Part shown: positions 1 to 12,100 of the stretch, one piece after another
Layout: each line of letters begins with the position of its first letter
Numbering within the stretch: position 1 is the stretch's first letter
Origin: Vanessa cardui
Taxonomy: Eukaryota; Arthropoda; Insecta; Lepidoptera; Nymphalidae
Reading direction: 5' to 3'
Length of the DNA: 64,000 nucleotides
Assembly: GCF_905220365.1 (NCBI RefSeq)
Contig: NC_061154.1
Location: 5,766,001-5,830,000 of the forward strand
Program-made: the position numbers and the translations under genes
The notes under the pieces: model-generated
Seen by the model: only the letters and a program-made list of their open reading frames with translations
The model's database searches: none
What the model was told of the DNA's origin: nothing

Positions 1-80
1 GGTTCAGCGGTTTAATCGTGATAGAACCACAGACAGATAGAAAGACAGCCAGAGTTACTTTCAAATTTAAAAAGTGAATA
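1..80 (+). repeat. RTE-type LINE 3' tail fragment, cut by window start
   Basis: The text reads ggttcagcggttt, then a run with cagacagatagaaagacagcc, then agagttactttc, ending in an AT-rich tail. The same cassette recurs near 25050-25228 and 44667-44865. It resembles the 3' end of RTE-like non-LTR elements common in Lepidoptera. Its 5' part lies outside the window. The family name is inference from pattern memory. Confidence 0.5.
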
Positions 81-3000
81 TATATTAATAAATCGTTACA
101 GAGATTTTCTTTATCAATATAATGATTTCGAATTTATGATTCGAAATTTACATTTTAATATTTAAATAGGTTCTTTGCGTAGTGAAGTATCTTTTGAATC
201 AGGATGAAGTATTCTTTATTGAGCGTCCACATCATCGACTATCAATGTATCTTTTCACATTACATGGCAGTAAAATGTCAATGACTCCACATTCGTGCTC
301 GTGTACTATCCCTAACAAGTAGCCTTTTGAACTGTTATATATATCATTCTTGTTTTAATGTATCTCCTAACATTTTCTATGTCATCTGTGAGAATATATT
401 TGAAATTAAAATAAATACTTCATAGACATGTTCGAATTTATAGTATCTAGTTACATGTAAATATATTATAATGAAGTACTTTATAAATTTTTTAATTATT
501 AAAATAAAAGGTCATGCTCTATTTCCGCCTAACAAAATTTTATAACAAAACAATGCTTTTTAACATAATTAGTTTTACATTACATTTTTATTATTCTCGT
601 TTGCCTCAGAACGAATTCCGGAATCCGAAAGCTAGCATTATCCTCATCAATGTTCGAGGCAGGTAGGTTGCGAGATTGACTGTAATAATATTTACCATTT
701 CTTCTAAATTCGCATTATACGGCTAATTATTTCCGTATCTGTCGCGATGATAATCTATTTGTTGCGCGACTTACCTATAATCTAAATCAGGAGGCGAAAA
801 TACCTTGAAATATGACAAAAGCAATTTCACGAAATAATTTGACAATACCTAGCGATTAAACATTGAAATGGAAATCCTTAATGGGCGGTTTGACGGTTGC
901 TATTTGGAGATAGTGAATTATCGGAATTCGATCGTTCTAACGTCGGTGACAGACATTGTTTTAGTTTAACGAGTGGACATCGAAATGATTTTCGTTTTTC
1001 CTAGAAAATAGACAGGTACGCTTTTGACTTAAAGCATTGCATTTTTTTCCTTTATTAAAATCAATCATACAAATTCTACACTTATCATAGCGCGATGAGA
1101 TGATTAGAGATAATTTTTGAACAACAGATCTACATGCTTTACGAGGCTTAACGGGAAAACCACTTAAAACCGACCCAAAAACAAACATAACTTTTATTAT
1201 CCGAGTTTTCGAACCCGAGACCTTTCTGAGCAAATAAGTGCGACGAATCAGCTACTTGTTTCGTTTATGAAGTAGGTAAATGTAAACTTGATAAAACTAT
1301 TCTAGGGCTCCGATGATACACGCTGTAATGTGATAACACTCTCCGCACCCATGTGCGAGATGGCCGCACCTTTGCTTTCATTACATTCTAAGCTTAATCA
1401 TGTTCTTTTTTTAGTCGTTAGCTTCGCCCATCGTTAGTTCGACTGGGTGACAAATTGCAGACGAAATTTTAATTAATAAATAATATATGATTTATTACAC
1501 TACTTATAATCTTTATTAATGTGAAAGTAGCTTTGTATGTCTGTCGCTATTTCACGGCCGAACTGAACCGAATTTGATGAAATTTAGTATTAAGCAAATT
1601 TGAACTACAAGAAAGGACATACTACGACACACTACGATACTACTGCACTAAAACGCGAGAGAAGTCACGGCCGACTTATAGTTTAAAATAAAGGAACTCG
1701 ATATCAAAAAGTAATAACTATTCCTAGGTCCCAGTAGATAAAGCATGTGAATGAATATTTAAGAGTATCAAATCCCGAATTTGTGTACCTTCACAGCTTA
1801 AATTATAAATGCCATTTGCCTAGTGTGCATTTGTGAATAACGCTTGCATTTTTACATTCTGTGGATTAACTATTTAAACAATCGTTATAACGTAATTCCG
1901 TTGTTTTCGAATTCAATAAAAAAAGTCGTCATTATTTGTACGTTCGACTTAGAAGTTTCACATTAAAGTTTAATGATAAAGTACGTTGGTGTGTTTTATT
2001 AGATAAATAATCGAACGAAGACAAACTAAGTAACGGTCGGATGTTTTATTGACAATGTTTTACTACTTTTGAGACTTTGTAGTTTCAAGTGTCGTCCGCA
2101 AAGATTGATTTTGTAATTATAAACGGACGAGGGTCGAAGTTAAATAAAGTAGACATATAATAAAGGCATATTAGTTTCGCAGTTTTAGTTTTATAATGTT
2201 AGAGTTTCGTTAGTATATATTATGACCCTGATATAAAATACATATAATCAAGTGATATTGAGGATTCTTTTTCCGTTTGTTTATTTTCGTCCCGAACTAC
2301 CAATCTAAGACATTTATGAAATAAAATAATACTCGTTCCTAGCAAAGCCCTCCTTGAAATTGTTTTGTAAATTATTTCTGATTTTCTTCACAAAATAATA
2401 TCTTAAAATTTTATCGATAGTAATGGTGGTCGATAGTAAATGGATACAGGCTTAAACGATTACACTGTTTTGTTCGGTTCTGAGATTCTGTGTTACGTAT
2501 ACCTAACGTTATTGTTTATTTTTTATTCTAGTCACGTTTCTTTTTTATAGATTTTAAATAAGTAAACTTTTTACACATGAGTAGCAACGCACTTCGTTAT
2601 TATTTTTACAATTATTACCTACAGCCAGCACGCAAGAATGCTTTGATTACCGTTCACATGAAACCGGATAAAACAAACAAAAATCTTTAGACCATAAGTA
2701 ATGTAGCCGAAATAAATATGCTTTTACACTAATACCTTTCAGTTTTAAGCTCTTAATGGCGGATTGAATATTGAGCTTTTACATATTATTTTTAAAAGCA
2801 TATTATATGAGTTTATTTAAAACACGTTCACGCTGGATTTGAGTTACGTAGATTTCCATCCACTGGAATTCATTCCCTGTTTATAAAAATAATATTGTTT
2901 TTATAACTTAATTAAGTACTTCTTAACATTAAGCACGCGATGCAACCATTGTTGCTCTCGCGTTGAACGCTAAACAATTTTGTAAATTTGCCATAGAATA

Positions 3001-4639
3001 TGTAGCGTGCTATTTAAATAAATGTTATAGTTCAGTAATTTATTCAATGAGCTTGGATCTTTTGTCGAGTAAATTACTTTATATAAACAACGACTTAATT
3101 AGATGTAGCATCTTAATGAGATGATAATATATCAATTATCGACTTCGATTCGTTCATTTTAAGAACTGCGCTTTTACCTTAGCTTTCGAAATGTATATAA
3201 TTATATCCAAAGTATGATTTGAAATATAGCATGACCAATTTGAAACGTTGCTCTAGGGTTTTCGTGATTATAAAATAATATTAAGATTGGACTGCTATCA
3301 TAACGTTCCCTTGTATCCATCCCACTTTACAAACTAACGCGTGCAGTTTAAATGATGTAATTAAGCGTCAAGTTATAGTGAAATTTGTTATATACTTTGC
3401 TAATACAATCACATACTTTTTTTAGTGTATAGTGACGATCCGTCCCGTCTTCTTACGGATGCTATGTATTAATAGTAAATGAAGCGCCCATTACAAGAAT
3501 ATCTATTAAGTAGTTATATTTTTATTTGACTTTTTATTTTTTTATTAATGTTATTAGTATTAAATAATTAATTACCTAACCATCCTGACATTATATAAAA
3601 GAAAACAGATAATTTTATTTTCAAATAGATAGAAATTTTTCTACGATTTGTAGTTAAATTAAAATTTAGATAATCACTGCGAAGATCAAAATTTTATCGT
3701 TACAGACTTATCCGATCATCCGTTTCACAGCAGACGAAATTGTTTCGCTCGCACCTTATTTGAAGTCTGTTATATCTTTTAAAATATTCAACCAAACGAT
3801 ATAGTGTAAAATAAAATTATAAAACGATTAAATGCCTAAGGTAACTAAGATAATAAAATTTCAGAGCGCTACAAATACACAACAACTTTGTTCGAATGGA
3901 TTTGTAGATCTACAAAAACCGTTTTGGAATGTATTTACGACATAGGAGGAATTTATAGATCTTATACTAAAAAAATAAGACTTAGCTATCAGCTATTACC
4001 AATAGTAAAAGTTTTCGTTTATATTTATCAATAGGTCTAAATATATTACAAGATATTATATATGAAATAAATGCATTACAGAAAGGACCTTGAGTGCACG
4101 GATATTATGTATTAACTCTACGGATCGGTAGCATAGATTAATTTACGAATAAACTAGTGAATCACCGGCTTCAATTTAAGTTACGAAATAACAGTTTATA
4201 GTTCACTGACAATAGTTTATATTTATATATAAATATATCATACTAAACTTCGATATCACATTGCAAATTTGTGCAGTAGCATCTGATATCATCCTATTTG
4301 AATTATTTAGTATATTATGTATCCATAAGTAATTAAACTGTTATTTTCCATTTAAAGTAACTCTTTAATTTTATTTATTCAAATAGTGTAAATATTAATT
4401 AGCTAATGAAATATATTTGCATTAAAACATTTCAATTGATGAATGATAATTTTCTTTATTCAGAAAACTTTTGACGATGAAAATAGCACATTTAAATTAA
4501 TTACCATATCATTGACTTTAATTTATGAACAAATACAAATCGACACCAACAAAGAGTAATTTAAATATTAGTTACTGCACTCATTATCATAATCATTATA
4601 TATGTTATATAATTACAATAACACTGTTATTTACTCATT
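81..4639. other. Non-coding AT-rich region, probably Dip2 intron or upstream DNA
   Basis: No reading frame with protein-like composition was found on either strand. I looked for the expected upstream Dip2 exon, which would encode a DMAP1-binding domain with a GDITQKGYEKK-like motif, and did not see it. Short degenerate LINE-like pieces occur, for example around 1540-1640. The minus-strand zinc-finger gene ends at the right edge. Confidence 0.5.
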
Positions 4640-5479
4640 TTATTCATTTATTTCTTCGGATTCGGCTTGTTTGTCTGTATGCGCTGCCATTACATGCCTA
4701 ACAACGGAATTAGCACTTTTGAATTTCTTCTTGCAGATACCACAATGATAGTTATTTTCACTGGTAAAATGAATTTTCCGTGAATGTCGATAGAGACCAT
4801 TATTCGAACCGAATAATTTACAGCAGAGGGCACACTTTGGTCCGTCAGTTTTGTGTTTGTATAAAATATGGCTCTGCAAAGCCGGTAATGAATTGAAAGA
4901 GCGACGGCACCAGTTACAATTCGTCGCGCTCGGAGGGTGTATAGTTGCCATGTGGTTTGATAAGCTACGACTGCTCGTGAACGTACGCCGACATAATTCA
5001 CAGGAGTTGTTCATACTTTCCGGATGTTTATATTTGCTGTGGTTGCGAAGAGCGAGCGCCGAATCGAATATCTTCCCGCATTCTTCGCACGGAGTTGCCA
5101 TATTGCTGCAGTTTAACATGTGACTGTTTAGTTGCTCCGTAGTTGGGAAGGTTCTGTAACACGCCTTGCATCGATTACCGTAGCGATGCATGTATCTGAC
5201 GTGTTTCTGTAGGCTCATCAGTGAAGGGTATTCTTTGTCACACAAAGCACATTTCACCACGACCTGATCTTCGGGATGCTTTAAAAGGAGATGCATGTTG
5301 AGTGAAGTAACGGTTTTGTAAAATTTCCCGCATTGGAGACACATGCGCGGAGAGTTGCCGGTCTCTCCTTTATTTTTGTCGCTCAGTATATCATGTAAAA
5401 CGGCAGTCGAAGATCGTAGGTGCTCATCTATAATCTCAGAATCTAATCTCTCAACATCAACCTCTATGGTTGCTTCCAT
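4640..5479 (-). CDS. C2H2 zinc-finger protein, eight fingers, single exon
   Basis: This encodes 279 residues on the minus strand, from ATG at 5479 to TAA at 4640-4642. Eight closely spaced fingers are visible: residues 47-68, 77-98, 104-124, 131-152, 160-181, 188-209, 216-237 and 246-267. Finger 3 ends in Cys instead of the second His (C2HC form). Linkers differ from the classical TGEKP type. The first 45 residues are acidic and contain no recognisable ZAD or BTB domain. C2H2 arrays usually bind DNA in the nucleus and regulate transcription; the target cannot be inferred. The gene has no introns and lies opposite Dip2, probably inside a large 5' intron if Dip2 begins upstream. It could be a retrogene or a fast-evolving lineage-specific finger gene. 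The frame is certain; the orthologue is unknown. Confidence 0.85.
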   Translation of the reverse strand: MEATIEVDVERLDSEIIDEHLRSSTAVLHDILSDKNKGETGNSPRMCLQCGKFYKTVTSLNMHLLLKHPEDQVVVKCALCDKEYPSLMSLQKHVRYMHRYGNRCKACYRTFPTTEQLNSHMLNCSNMATPCEECGKIFDSALALRNHSKYKHPESMNNSCELCRRTFTSSRSLSNHMATIHPPSATNCNWCRRSFNSLPALQSHILYKHKTDGPKCALCCKLFGSNNGLYRHSRKIHFTSENNYHCGICKKKFKSANSVVRHVMAAHTDKQAESEEINE

Positions 5480-6107
5480 ATTTTAAGTGTATCTTAAGAC
5501 TCTATTTAAAATAAAATATTAAATGTCATCACAGAAAAAAATTGCAATTTTTTTTTCGCTGTCAAATGTCACACGTAAGAAAAATAAATTAGTATTATAA
5601 CGAAAAAAAAGTTTGGTAAAGAAAAAAATGAAATGTCAATCAAAATTTATTAAATATATTTCTTTTAAATGAAGCGTAATTTTAGAAGAAAAATAATCGT
5701 GATCGGTAAATTGTGGTTGCGTGCGTCATAACTTAAAGGATTGCTCCATTGTATAGAAACTCGTGTGATCCTAGTCTGCAATGTATAATATTTTTTATTC
5801 AGCAATGACTAGTGAAGTCCTTAACAAAAGGTATCTTTAATCACCAATCTCCAAAATCTTCAATTCACTACGCCTTAGGTACTTGAAGATAAGGTTGGTG
5901 GTTAAATTTACATGCAGTTTTGTTTATGAAATGCAATTTTGTTAATAACTTTTTATTAACAAAGTATATTGTATATATATTTAAAATATTGAAAAAAAAT
6001 CTCCTGCAAATGAATCGATTCCAAATTTGAAATTGGTTCCTCTTGTGGCGTCCACATACCTGTGTGAGTGTGGTTACGTGTACGTGTGGTTCTTTATCGC
6101 GTCGCAG

Positions 6108-6188
6108 TGAGATCGGCCGCGGCGCTTCGTTCGCCGCCTGGAAGGACCAACAGACGACTCACGCGCAACGAGAGTCGCTACCACTCGG
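6108..6188 (+). CDS. Dip2: Dip2 exon (linker after DMAP1 region)
   Basis: The exon starts after gtcgcag and ends before gtgagt. It reads RTNRRLTRNESRYHS, a conserved Dip2 linker. It begins with two leftover bases, so an upstream exon ending in phase 1 must exist. The block is much more GC-rich than its surroundings. Confidence 0.85.
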
Positions 6189-9100
6189 GTGAGTCATAAC
6201 ACTATAAAGAACCTATCGCTGTCCATGGACATGGTGATCATATTATTATATTATGTGTGATGTCATTCTTGTCAGTCTTTTGTTTCGGGCCTGTCTAGAA
6301 TTTTTTAAATCTTGCTCGTTCTATTTACTAACAATCGTTTACATAGTTACTTGGTATTTTTTCTCCTTTTGGTGTATAAATATCATCGCTGAGCTAAAAC
6401 TGCTATTACTATCTTCGTTTTATAAAGATCAAAAGTAATAGAATATATTTATAATGGCTTTCACCATTACTTGTAGCAGTGGATTTTATTAAATGAGATC
6501 TCGTCGTTATTATTGGATATGATTTTATAGTTAGGTTTACAGTAAATAAACAATTTATTTAATAAAATAAATTAGGGGCAAAGGCACCGATATAGTAAAA
6601 TTGCAATACACCTTTTAAACTCGAAAAACATGTTTAATATCAAGCCGAGCCAGTTCTATTTCTATTTAAATATTTGTGTTAATACTTACTTTGCAAGGGG
6701 AACCGTTTATTTATTGGTTATTAACGCTTGTCGACCTTCAGATTACTGGGGGTAATTTAAATTATTCAGATTTCGATTATGACTTTTATATATTACGTAA
6801 CATAATCTCGGTTACATAAATGCCAATGATTCTTTTTTTGGTTTATTTAACTGTCGAAAACAAATACTGCAATGCAATTGAATGCACCTACAGGTGTCAA
6901 ATTATACCGAATTCAAGTCGTAACAAATACCTCGGCGATATGATAAAATGAATAACTACTTCGCAATTCCTTGCCGTATAGATATTAAACTTGTACGGTC
7001 TAAATTTATTGTGTAAACTTGGCATAACTTATAAGTACAGGACCAAAATGTATCCTGATTATTCAAAGTAGTAATACACGGATGTCGGTGTAATCGAAAA
7101 TGTGTCTTACGTAACGCGTGCTAAGGCATAAAATACGATTTAAGTGTCGGTTTGTGAATATATGATTGGTGTTGGACTGTGGTAGTGCGTGGAACTTGAA
7201 AGCCAGTTCTCCGCGAGTCGACGTGTTGCGACCCCAATACGGTGAGTCAAAACCGAAGCCCAATTAAAGCATCAAGTATTGAAAAACTACAATCATGTCA
7301 AAACACTGTAATCGAACGAGTAAGTTCAGAGTGTTATTAAAGTATTACATTTGCCTTCGACGGATATAAGTATCACAAACTTTATAATATAAATAAATAT
7401 ATTTACTTTTATATAGAAACAAACCCGGGCTTAAATTGGGATAGACGCTGCCTGCCAGACTGAATATTTAATAACGCCGAAGGCTTATAGTACGTTGCGA
7501 CTGTTTTATTCATAATATTATATTGATTAGGGCTGTTTACATATTGCACGGTGTTGGGCTTATATACAGGCTTTCTTTAAACTCTTGTCATATTCAATTA
7601 AATTTCACTGAAAAAATATAAGTTTCTGTAATAGTAAAATTTTTGTAGCTTAATCTAACAAAGTTCATGCAACTTTAGAAGAGATTTTACCTTTTTATTT
7701 TTAGCTTCGATTAGTTTCCTAAAGCTTTGAAAATATAATAGTTATCTTAACATAGTTTGTATTTAAAAAGTACCATCGTTTCATTAAAAAAGTTTTCATT
7801 TAAGACGATGCACCGTCATCGTCTTTGAAAGAACACTTTTGACATGGATATAATTTTTTTTTGAATATCTCCGGGAAACCAATTTATATCTCGGGGCAAA
7901 AAAGAAACTACGCGTCGATTTGTGACGTACACGCGAAAACTTTTAAATAGATTCAGGACCCTAGCTTATATAATAAAATGATTAGTAAATTATAAATAAT
8001 TTAAAATTCATGTATGTATGACACACGGATAAAATTCCATTGCTAATTATTCGATTTATAAAAAGATTTCGTTATATGTAGGTCTATTTGTTGACCGACA
8101 ACTCAAAAATGGTTAAACCAATTTGGATGATTTAATCTAGTAGTCCCTTATACGTGCGGTCCCGATATTGAAATTTTAAATATCAATATTTCGACGAACG
8201 ATTTGAGATTTTACTTTATGGATTATCTCCATAAAGAATAATTTTTTTTTTATTTCGTTGTAAACATTGTTTACAATTTCTTTTTATTTTTTCTTATATA
8301 ATGAATTTTGGCCACATCATCTATACTCCAGTTCAAATAATATTTGACAAGACTAGACATTTCTATAATTAATCATTACTCTAAAGGTAAAATATTAAAG
8401 AAAAGGCATACGATAACATTTGATGGTGTTAAAATATACGATCATTTTTTATTTATTTTCTTAGTTTTACGTTTCCACTTTAATAAGCGAAGCACTCTAC
8501 AAAAGAATCTTAAATAATAAAATAACTTAGACAGCTCTAATAAAACTTCCCTTTGAATATATTACGGCTTAACAGCTTTCTTAGCTCACGATGCCGCCTA
8601 CTCGCTTCAATGCTTATACAAAAAGTTATGTTTTTATAAAGCATTAAACCGATGCCATAGTGATGATGACATGAAATCGGTTGTGTTTTTTCTTAAAACA
8701 TTTTGTATTTATCGTCTTTACCATTACAATGAGCACACGGGTCACGTACTCTAGGCCCTCATTGTCAAGGTAAAGACTTATATTTTTCTTAAAGTTTGCG
8801 TGTGTATTGCTCGTTGAGAACCCTGTGTATTAAGATTGCGGATCCTTAAAGGACAACATACGAGAAAAAACAATTTAGATCTATAATACCGTTTTGAAAC
8901 GGTAAGTAAATTGAGACGAGAAAAAAGATGTCCAACAGGACTCCAAATCCCTCGCCCTAGGACCGACTTAACCGTCCCTCATATAAAGGGTGTAACTTAC
9001 ACATTTAAAAGTTGTAAAGTGAAGTTTTTGAAATGATGTAATATATATGCTATATAACGAATTGTAATACTGTTACATATAATAATGATAAGAGTATTCA

Positions 9101-12100
9101 TATTAAAGTGGCTGCACCAGTCGCAAGCAAGCCACCAGCATGATTTATTAATACATTCATGCGTTTTTAACTTCAAAATAAGCTTCCCAATTTCCCAGTA
9201 TTTTTGGCACATGATAGGCGTTTATTGACTTTACCAAATAACCGATACAACAAAATGCGGTTGGACACCAATAACAATGATTTATCTGAAAACTGCACTC
9301 GTTCACATCATTTTAAACTGACGTTGCAAAAAGGAACGGCGTAAATATTATGAAACATTTTGTTTTTAAGGTTTTAATTATAAAATGCCTTATAATATTA
9401 TCGAAATAATACAAAATTAAATTTTAAAATAACAGTCATATGTAAGCGGGATTCGATGGTTTTATTTTATTCTATTGTAATTGAAAGGCAGACGAACGAA
9501 TAGGTAACGTGATGACAAATGATCATATCCTACATGTATGTATATACTGGCGCCGTAAGAAATATAAACTTTATTTCACTTCGCTAATATGATATTATAT
9601 GTATATACCTTGAGTAAGTTGAGAAAATATTCCTGTTAATAACATAGACGAACAGACAGACATGAGATTATTCTCCTATTAGAGAACCGTTTTTCGTTGT
9701 GGTGTGTGTATTACTCAGGGAATATAAATTAGTTGACAGTAAAAGGCGAAAAGAATTCTTATGTTTATTTATTTTATTTTGTACAAAAGAATTGTTTGGG
9801 ACTATTGCAATCTCTAGTTTCCTTATAAGAATATTATCCATTTATAAATTATTTTATTTTTGCTTATCTTTTCTACCCAACGATATGATGTAATAATATT
9901 ATTTAAATACAAATGGTATAATATAATGTAACTGAACTCTGAATTACAATTGTAAAGTAAAAAATTATCTAGAAGCTGGACCCCGTGCTTGTCTAACGAA
10001 TGACATACTTTCTTAAATGTTAAATTGATCCAAGTGGCTGTGATTGTAGAGTACGTAATGTCCTCAAGAAAGTCGGGATGCTTGTTGTGTCCGTACATGT
10101 ACCCCGGTCCTTTAATGATAGCTACATATTATAGTCAAAGAAAACAAAACATCTCAACTATTCAGAATTATATAGCGACTTATACCATTATTAAATTTGT
10201 CTTTCCTGATATTTATATAGATAAATATCATGTTTAACTAGATATTTCAAAAGGTATTCTTCTTTAGCTTTATAAGAATCTTTACAGAATTTCAATTATA
10301 AAACCAGTCCCACTCTCTTTTTCATTTTCACTTGATTGAAGAAAAAAATATACTGAAAGTGTTCAACAATTCAACAAGCGTCTAAAAATATACGCTCGTT
10401 AATATTTGAAGTCGATTCCAGCACCGTGCATTTTGACGATTTTAAATAGGTCAGTTTGTAGTACTGTGAACTACCTCAGGATATATTCGGCTTAGCTCCT
10501 GATCGCTCGCGATATTACACGGATTTAGCTTTTAACCTCGAGCTCCGTGGGAGATGTCTAATAACACAACTTTAATTGCGCATCGTTTTACACACACACA
10601 TGCACACACATACATATACTAGAATACTATCGCAGATGTACAATCATGAAACATCAACATCAAGATAATCATATTTTTAATATTATATCGAAGTATAACT
10701 TAAAATAAATATAATTATTACATTCCAATAAATATAATCATTAATTAAATTATATAGAATTGTAGAAATGTCGATAAAATTTGTACTAAATTAATTTACT
10801 GGTAATAATATTTTGACCAGTTGAAGGACTGTTGTAATTTAAATGAATGTTTTAAGTAATGAAAATAATTCGAAACGCGATAAATCTTATCTCAAACAGT
10901 TTTTTTTAATATAAAGGCACTGATCAAATTAAATATTTATGTTAAGTATTAGTCATATTTCATATATTAAAGAAACCTTTTTTGCGCTTCGGTGATTGCT
11001 CGCACGACTTAAAACGGCCATATTAATGCGGTCTTCTAGATAACATTGCAAGCGCTTGGACACGTGTGTCGTTATCTGACGAGTCTTTAATTTCTATGTA
11101 AATACGAGGGTTAATTTAAAGTTGCAATTTCCGAAGCTCTATAAATATCACTTTATATCCTTTTCGCTCTTATACCTTTTTTTAGATTTGTCTTATTTTA
11201 TTTTTGTCATATTCTATTAATTATTATACCTACAGTATCATCACGTTAATATACTACTGCTGGGCAAAAGCTTCTGTTTAGGATAGAACTTGCAGCCGTC
11301 TTTCATTCCAACGTTTAAGTAGTCAAATCTATTGTAAATTCTTATATTTTCATTCAAATTTAAATGCATTCACGTAACTTTTCTCTTGATGATTATGCTC
11401 AACTTTAAGCATGCGATCAGTTATGCAAATGAGGCATGAGAAAAATTAGTAATGCTTGTCCTGATTTGAACTCCCGATCTTTGACCCAAAACAATGCGAT
11501 CTATGCACTAGGCAACCACGACTCCTCAATAAGTACCAGTTTGTCGTGCATTATTAGGGTTACAGTGATCATTTAATATATTTAACAAGACATTAAATTA
11601 AGTTAACAGAAGTAACAAATGTTGGATACATGTCGTGCGTGCAAGAGAAATTCCTTAGCTTGCACACGCAATAGTCGCCATTGAATATTGCTGCTTCCAC
11701 TACCTATACAATATTTCATTCACATATTTTTTATATTTCTTACTGTACTTGATTGCTCTATGGAGAATCATTGTGTTGACTTACTGTGCGGCGAATAAAT
11801 ATAATAATCTTTGTTAATAAACGAACAGTCGTTTTTTGTGTTTCCTAACGGAAAAGAACTACTAAACCAATACATACAATCATGTTTTTTGTGCATCTAG
11901 TAAAATGTGGGTAAAAATAAATGTTTATAGCATTTATTTTTATTTTTAAAGCATAATTGACTTTTGTTTCAATTTAAAATTGATTTCATTGGGAATTTAT
12001 TTATATTCAATATAAATCTAAGTATATTTTATGTTGTGATAAATTTAGATCCATTCATAGAAGTCTATTTATGTGTGCTGTATGGGAAAATTACGGTAGC

